A stretch of DNA of 64,000 nt from Negativicutes bacterium (lineage in GTDB: Bacteria; Bacillota_C; Negativicutes; Sporomusales_B; JARLHX01), in NCBI GenBank assembly GCA_031292035.1, contig JARLHX010000280.1, positions 89,985-153,984 on the forward strand, written 5' to 3'. Positions 60,755 to 64,000 of this stretch are shown here, one piece after another. The position numbers and the translations under genes are program-made. Numbering within the stretch: the stretch's first letter is position 1; each line of letters starts with the position of its first letter. The notes below the pieces were generated by a model. That model made no database searches. It saw only the letters and a list, made by a program, of their open reading frames with translations, and was not told the origin of the DNA.

Positions 60755-61421
60755 TGCCTTTCTCCTTACACAACGTCAAAATGAGTTCCACCGCCTGATT
60801 GATCGTCAGCCCGGTAGTATCGATCAGGACAGCGTCCGCCGCCTGAATCAGGGGCGCTATTTCCCGCTCACAGTCCATTTGATCGCGGCAGGCAATTTCC
60901 TGCTGCAGCTGGGTTAAATCAACGATAAAACCTTTTTCTCCAAGCTCTGTCCAGCGCCGCTTGGCTCGTTCCTCGATAGAGGCAGTCAGAAAGATTTTGA
61001 TGTCGGCGTTGGGAAGAACATGGGTGCCGATGTCGCGGCCGTCCAAAACCACCCCGCCGCCTTCGGCCAGTTGACGCTGCAAATCAACCATCGCCGTCCG
61101 AACCCCGCCATTTGACGATATCACCGATACAAGTCGGGAAACCTCAGGGGTGCGAATGGCGTCGGTGACATCGACTGCATCCACTTTGACCGCCGTTTTA
61201 CCCTGGATATTAGACAAGCTAAGATTAAGGCTCTCAGCAATTCGGGCGACGGAGGCCGTATCGGCCGGATCGACCTGGTGGTCCATGACCTGCCAGGTCA
61301 CCGCCCGGTACATCGCCCCGGTATCAATATAAGTGTAGCCCAACCGCTCGGCGACAAGTTTTGCTACCGTACTTTTCCCAGCGCCGGCCGGGCCGTCGAT
61401 GGCAACAATCAATTTATCCAT
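60744..61421 (-). CDS. cmk: cytidylate kinase
   Basis: 225 residues. P-loop GPAGAGKSTVAK at residues 10-21, DGRDIGTHVLP and the NMP-binding segment typical of CMP kinase. GGAGG precedes the ATG by five bases. Lies between aroA and plsC, as in many Clostridia. Confidence 0.97.
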   Translation of the reverse strand: MDKLIVAIDGPAGAGKSTVAKLVAERLGYTYIDTGAMYRAVTWQVMDHQVDPADTASVARIAESLNLSLSNIQGKTAVKVDAVDVTDAIRTPEVSRLVSVISSNGGVRTAMVDLQRQLAEGGGVVLDGRDIGTHVLPNADIKIFLTASIEERAKRRWTELGEKGFIVDLTQLQQEIACRDQMDCEREIAPLIQAADAVLIDTTGLTINQAVELILTLCKEKGNGL

Positions 61422-61432
61422 AATTCCTCCGG

Positions 61433-62725
61433 TCAGTCGATTCTCAAAGCTTGAATTTCAGTAAAAAAGTGCGGATAAGAAATATTGATACACTCGGCGC
61501 CGGTAATTTCGACTCCCTTGGCGGCCATACCAGCAACGGCAAGAGCCATCGCCATCCTGTGATCGTCATGGGCATCGCAGCAAGCCGGCGTCAATGTCTG
61601 GGGTCCTTCAATAACCAGCCCATCGGCCGCTTCAGTGATTCGGGCCCCCATCTTGCCAAGCTCCAGCGCAATGGCTTTTAACCGGTCAGTTTCTTTTACC
61701 CTCAGTTCCTCGGCCCCTTTAAACACCGTGGTTCCCTTTGCGAACAGCGCCGCCACAGCCAGCACAGGTATTTCATCTACCAATCGCGGAACGATTTCTC
61801 CCTCTACCGTGGTGGCGGTGAGTTCGGCTGACTCAACCGTGATGTCGGCAACCGGTTCCTGACCGGCCAGACGATGGTTGTAGGTGGTGATATTAGCCCC
61901 CATTTGCAGGAGGACATCAATCACTCCGGTTCTGGACGGATTAATACCGACATTGCGTAGCCGCAGCTTGCTGCCGGGAATAATGGTGGCGGCCACCAGC
62001 CAGAAGGCGGCCGAACTGATGTCACCGGGAACATCGATGACCGGCGGCGCCGTCAGTTCGCTGACCGGGTTTAACGTAATAGTAAGGCCTTTTCGTTTTA
62101 CGTCGACGCCAAAGGCCTGCAGCATTCTTTCACTATGATCCCGGGACATAAGCGGCTCATGAATGACCGTCGGCCCATCGGCAAACATGCCGGCTAATAG
62201 GATGGCCGACTTCACCTGGGCACTGGGAACAGGCATGGTATACTCGATACCGTGAATTCCTTCACTGGGAACAATCGCCAGCGGGGCGTAACGGGAATGA
62301 TCCCTGCCGTATATCTGGCAGCCCATCTTGGTCAGCGGGGTAATGACCCTGGCCATGGGCCGGTGGCGGATTGACTTGTCGCCAGTCAGAATGGTGAAAA
62401 AGGGCTGGCCAGCCAATATCCCTGTCAAAAGCCGGGTGGTAGTGCCGGAATTGCCGGCATCCAAAATATCACTTGGCTCCGTCAGCCCGTAAAGGCCGTT
62501 TCCTTTGATCAATAGCTCGTTTTCGCCGGTATGCTGCACCTGGACACCCAGTGCCCGCATACAGCTGACGGTCGACCAACAATCGGCTGCTGATAAAAAA
62601 TTGGTCACCCGCACCGGAGTCGCCGCCAGTCCAGCCAACATGACTGTGCGGTGGGAGATGGACTTGTCACCGGGAATATCAACAATTCCGGCAAGGGATT
62701 TTAGCGGTGTAATCATTTCGCTCAT
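61433..62725 (-). CDS. aroA: 3-phosphoshikimate 1-carboxyvinyltransferase (EPSP synthase)
   Basis: 430 residues. Shikimate-pathway enzyme joining shikimate-3-phosphate and PEP. Motifs: GDKSISHR near residue 20, LDAGNSGTTTRLL near residue 92, DEIPVLAVAALFA near residue 310 and HDDHRMAMALAVAG near residue 385. ATG 62725 is preceded by GAGGAATTGACG; the TTG two codons upstream is part of that region. Confidence 0.96.
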   Translation of the reverse strand: MSEMITPLKSLAGIVDIPGDKSISHRTVMLAGLAATPVRVTNFLSAADCWSTVSCMRALGVQVQHTGENELLIKGNGLYGLTEPSDILDAGNSGTTTRLLTGILAGQPFFTILTGDKSIRHRPMARVITPLTKMGCQIYGRDHSRYAPLAIVPSEGIHGIEYTMPVPSAQVKSAILLAGMFADGPTVIHEPLMSRDHSERMLQAFGVDVKRKGLTITLNPVSELTAPPVIDVPGDISSAAFWLVAATIIPGSKLRLRNVGINPSRTGVIDVLLQMGANITTYNHRLAGQEPVADITVESAELTATTVEGEIVPRLVDEIPVLAVAALFAKGTTVFKGAEELRVKETDRLKAIALELGKMGARITEAADGLVIEGPQTLTPACCDAHDDHRMAMALAVAGMAAKGVEITGAECINISYPHFFTEIQALRID

Positions 62726-62978
62726 CGTCAATTCCTCATTTGCTGTTTATTCGGGCAGGGCGACCGTTCGACCCACCACGTCTGCTAATACGACAGGTCT
62801 TGCATGAGCTGGTCAAAGGGATCGAAAGTCTGACCACCGCTACAGCATTAATATCAAAAGTATTTCGGAAATATGACTAAAAGTGCGATTGCCGCGATTA
62901 TGCAGCACATCTTCTGCCGATTCAACGCAACGTAACCATATTATATTTCTTGCCTTAAAGCCGATTTCCTCCATTTGG

Positions 62979-63506
62979 TTAATGAGTGAATTTCACTTCT
63001 CCAACCGGCAGGATTTGGGCTTTTCCTGCAACCTCTGATCCGTCTTGAGGCGCGATAACACCATCGCTATTGGTGTTGATCCGGAAAATTCCCGGCGTCG
63101 TCAGCGCACTGGCATCGATCGCCAGAAAGTCCCCTTCATATACCGACAAGGCCAGTTCTCCCTGGCGAAAATCCCCCATCCGGGTTCCATTGACGGTGAC
63201 AAATATCTCTCGGCCCTCAGCCGGTTTAAGCATTCGGATAGTGACAGTCTTATGCTGACGCTCTTTATCCACTGGATTGGCCACCGGAAAGCTTTCGGTG
63301 ACTTTTACCGGGTCTCCGGCAGTAAGTGGAGTGGACAAAGAAATAGACTCCCCCTCCAGCCTGTCTACCCAAGAAAGATACTGGCGGGACTGTTCTCCCA
63401 GCAGCAGCGCCTGGGCCAAAAGCAAAAGAATGACACTGCCTACCCCCGCATAGAATAACGGCTTTTCCCAAAACTCAAAAAACTTATTTCTATCCCGACG
63501 GCGCAT
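62979..63506 (-). CDS. membrane-anchored protein of unknown function
   Basis: 175 residues. A basic N-terminus (MRRRDRNK) precedes one membrane helix (about residues 17-38), then a soluble, beta-rich domain outside the cytoplasm ending GKAQILPVGEVKFTH. The topology is that of a NusG-domain-II-like or similar envelope protein, but I cannot assign a family. GGAGG precedes the ATG. It lies between the flavoprotein and aroA. Confidence 0.6.
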   Translation of the reverse strand: MRRRDRNKFFEFWEKPLFYAGVGSVILLLLAQALLLGEQSRQYLSWVDRLEGESISLSTPLTAGDPVKVTESFPVANPVDKERQHKTVTIRMLKPAEGREIFVTVNGTRMGDFRQGELALSVYEGDFLAIDASALTTPGIFRINTNSDGVIAPQDGSEVAGKAQILPVGEVKFTH

Positions 63507-63563
63507 ACTGCAGGCCTCCTAAAATGCGGTTAGCCTGCGTAGTTTTCCCATCCTTTTCCAAAC

Positions 63564-64000
63564 CTATTCCCCGCCTGCCGCCGCCCTACCGGCGACAAAA
63601 CCGGTGGAAAAGGCCGCCTGTAGATTAAAGCCGCCGGTATAACCGTCAATATCAATCACCTCGCCGGCAAAATACAACCCCGGCACCAGCCGTGATTCCA
63701 TGGTCTTCGGATTGATCTCCTTGGTATGGACGCCGCCTGCGGTGACAATCGCTTCACCGATGGGACGGGTGGCAGTAATCGTAAAGCTGAGATGCTGCAA
63801 GAGGTGCAGTAATCTGCCGCGCTCCTCCTTGGTAATTTGGTGGACCGGTTTTTCAGGATCGATATGGGATAAATCGACTATCACATCGATCATCTTGGCG
63901 GGAAGGAGATCACTCAGGGAATTTTTGAACTGACGACGGGAAAACTGACTGAAATCCCGCTGAAGTCGCTTGTCCAACTGCTCTGCAGGCAAAGCCGGCT
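63564..64000 (-). CDS. HI0933-type FAD-dependent oxidoreductase (partial, 5' end outside window)
   Basis: The C-terminal 145 or so codons of an NAD(P)/FAD-dependent oxidoreductase of the HI0933/BaiN family. The diagnostic C-terminal FAD segment GLYFAGEVIDIDGYTGG, then FNLQAAFSTGFVAGRA, is complete, and GGVHTKEINPKTMES precedes it. The N-terminal Rossmann domain lies beyond the right edge. Confidence 0.88.
   Translation of the reverse strand, partial: PALPAEQLDKRLQRDFSQFSRRQFKNSLSDLLPAKMIDVIVDLSHIDPEKPVHQITKEERGRLLHLLQHLSFTITATRPIGEAIVTAGGVHTKEINPKTMESRLVPGLYFAGEVIDIDGYTGGFNLQAAFSTGFVAGRAAAGGE

Noticed and set aside
1..64000. CRISPR arrays, insertion sequences, prophage genes or rRNA
   Set aside because: No regularly spaced repeats, transposase or integrase frames, phage genes or rRNA-like sequence were found on reading both strands.

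Overview
The window looks like a chromosomal segment of an endospore-forming, probably diderm Firmicute, most likely Negativicutes (Sporomusaceae-like). This is inferred from gene content and order, not from a database match. The evidence is sporulation genes (ylbJ, spoIVA, spoIIP, a candidate spoVM), the Firmicute block rsmD-coaD-ylbJ-ylbK-ylbM(tmcAL)-ylbN-rpmF followed by fapR-plsX-fabH, the IspH/S1 fusion typical of Clostridia and Negativicutes, and an RND pump with its adaptor. No rRNA, CRISPR array, prophage or insertion sequence was seen. Three tRNA genes are present. Most genes lie on the minus strand.

Layout. 1-9.9 kb: fatty-acid and phospholipid start-up (fabH, plsX, fapR), L32 and YceD, acetate kinase, tmcAL, patatin YlbK, sporulation membrane protein YlbJ, a coiled-coil protein, coaD and rsmD. 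10-15 kb: exported DUF4127 protein, NlpC/P60 hydrolase, tRNA-Pro(CGG), tRNA-Gln(TTG) and an EF-G paralogue. 15.2-19.2 kb: a 26-residue SpoVM-like microgene, then a metabolic operon (M42 peptidase, gamma-carbonic-anhydrase fold, ndk, PduO-type cobalamin adenosyltransferase, FmdB zinc ribbon), and htpX. 19.3-21 kb: putrescine-type aminotransferase and an SRPBCC protein.

21-33 kb is an accessory stretch. It has small orphan proteins with structured 5' regions, a prokaryotic RING finger protein, a LexA-box-controlled DinB polymerase, two exported enzymes, a ferritin-like protein, an MFS pump, an L,D-transpeptidase, a Cys-rich protein and a TPR-glycosyltransferase fusion. 33-37.6 kb is an RND permease plus adaptor.

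38-49 kb: tRNA-Pro(GGG), threonine genes (pheB-type ACT regulator, hom, thrB), spoIVA, an S41-like protease, and the gpsA-plsY-der-cobO-DUF512 block. 49-55 kb: a Spo0E-like gene and a tightly coupled sporulation cassette (DUF1614, spoIIP, two DUF3189 paralogues, the last apparently starting at CTG), then fni and ispH-rpsA. 55.6-60.1 kb: the CstA transporter with its LytS/LytR two-component system and a clear pair of LytTR-type direct repeats before cstA. 60.1-64 kb: plsC, cmk, aroA, a membrane-anchored unknown and the 3' part of a HI0933-type flavoprotein.

The genes fit together as envelope lipid synthesis (FabH, PlsX, PlsY, PlsC, GpsA, FapR), isoprenoid supply (IspH, Fni), late spore development (YlbJ, SpoIVA, SpoVM-like, SpoIIP) and two-carbon or pyruvate metabolism (AckA, CstA, LytSR). 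The strongest leads for new biology are the SpoVM-like microgene, the spoIIP-DUF3189-DUF3189 overlap chain with a CTG start, and the cluster of orphan small proteins with structured leaders at 21.4-23.1 kb.
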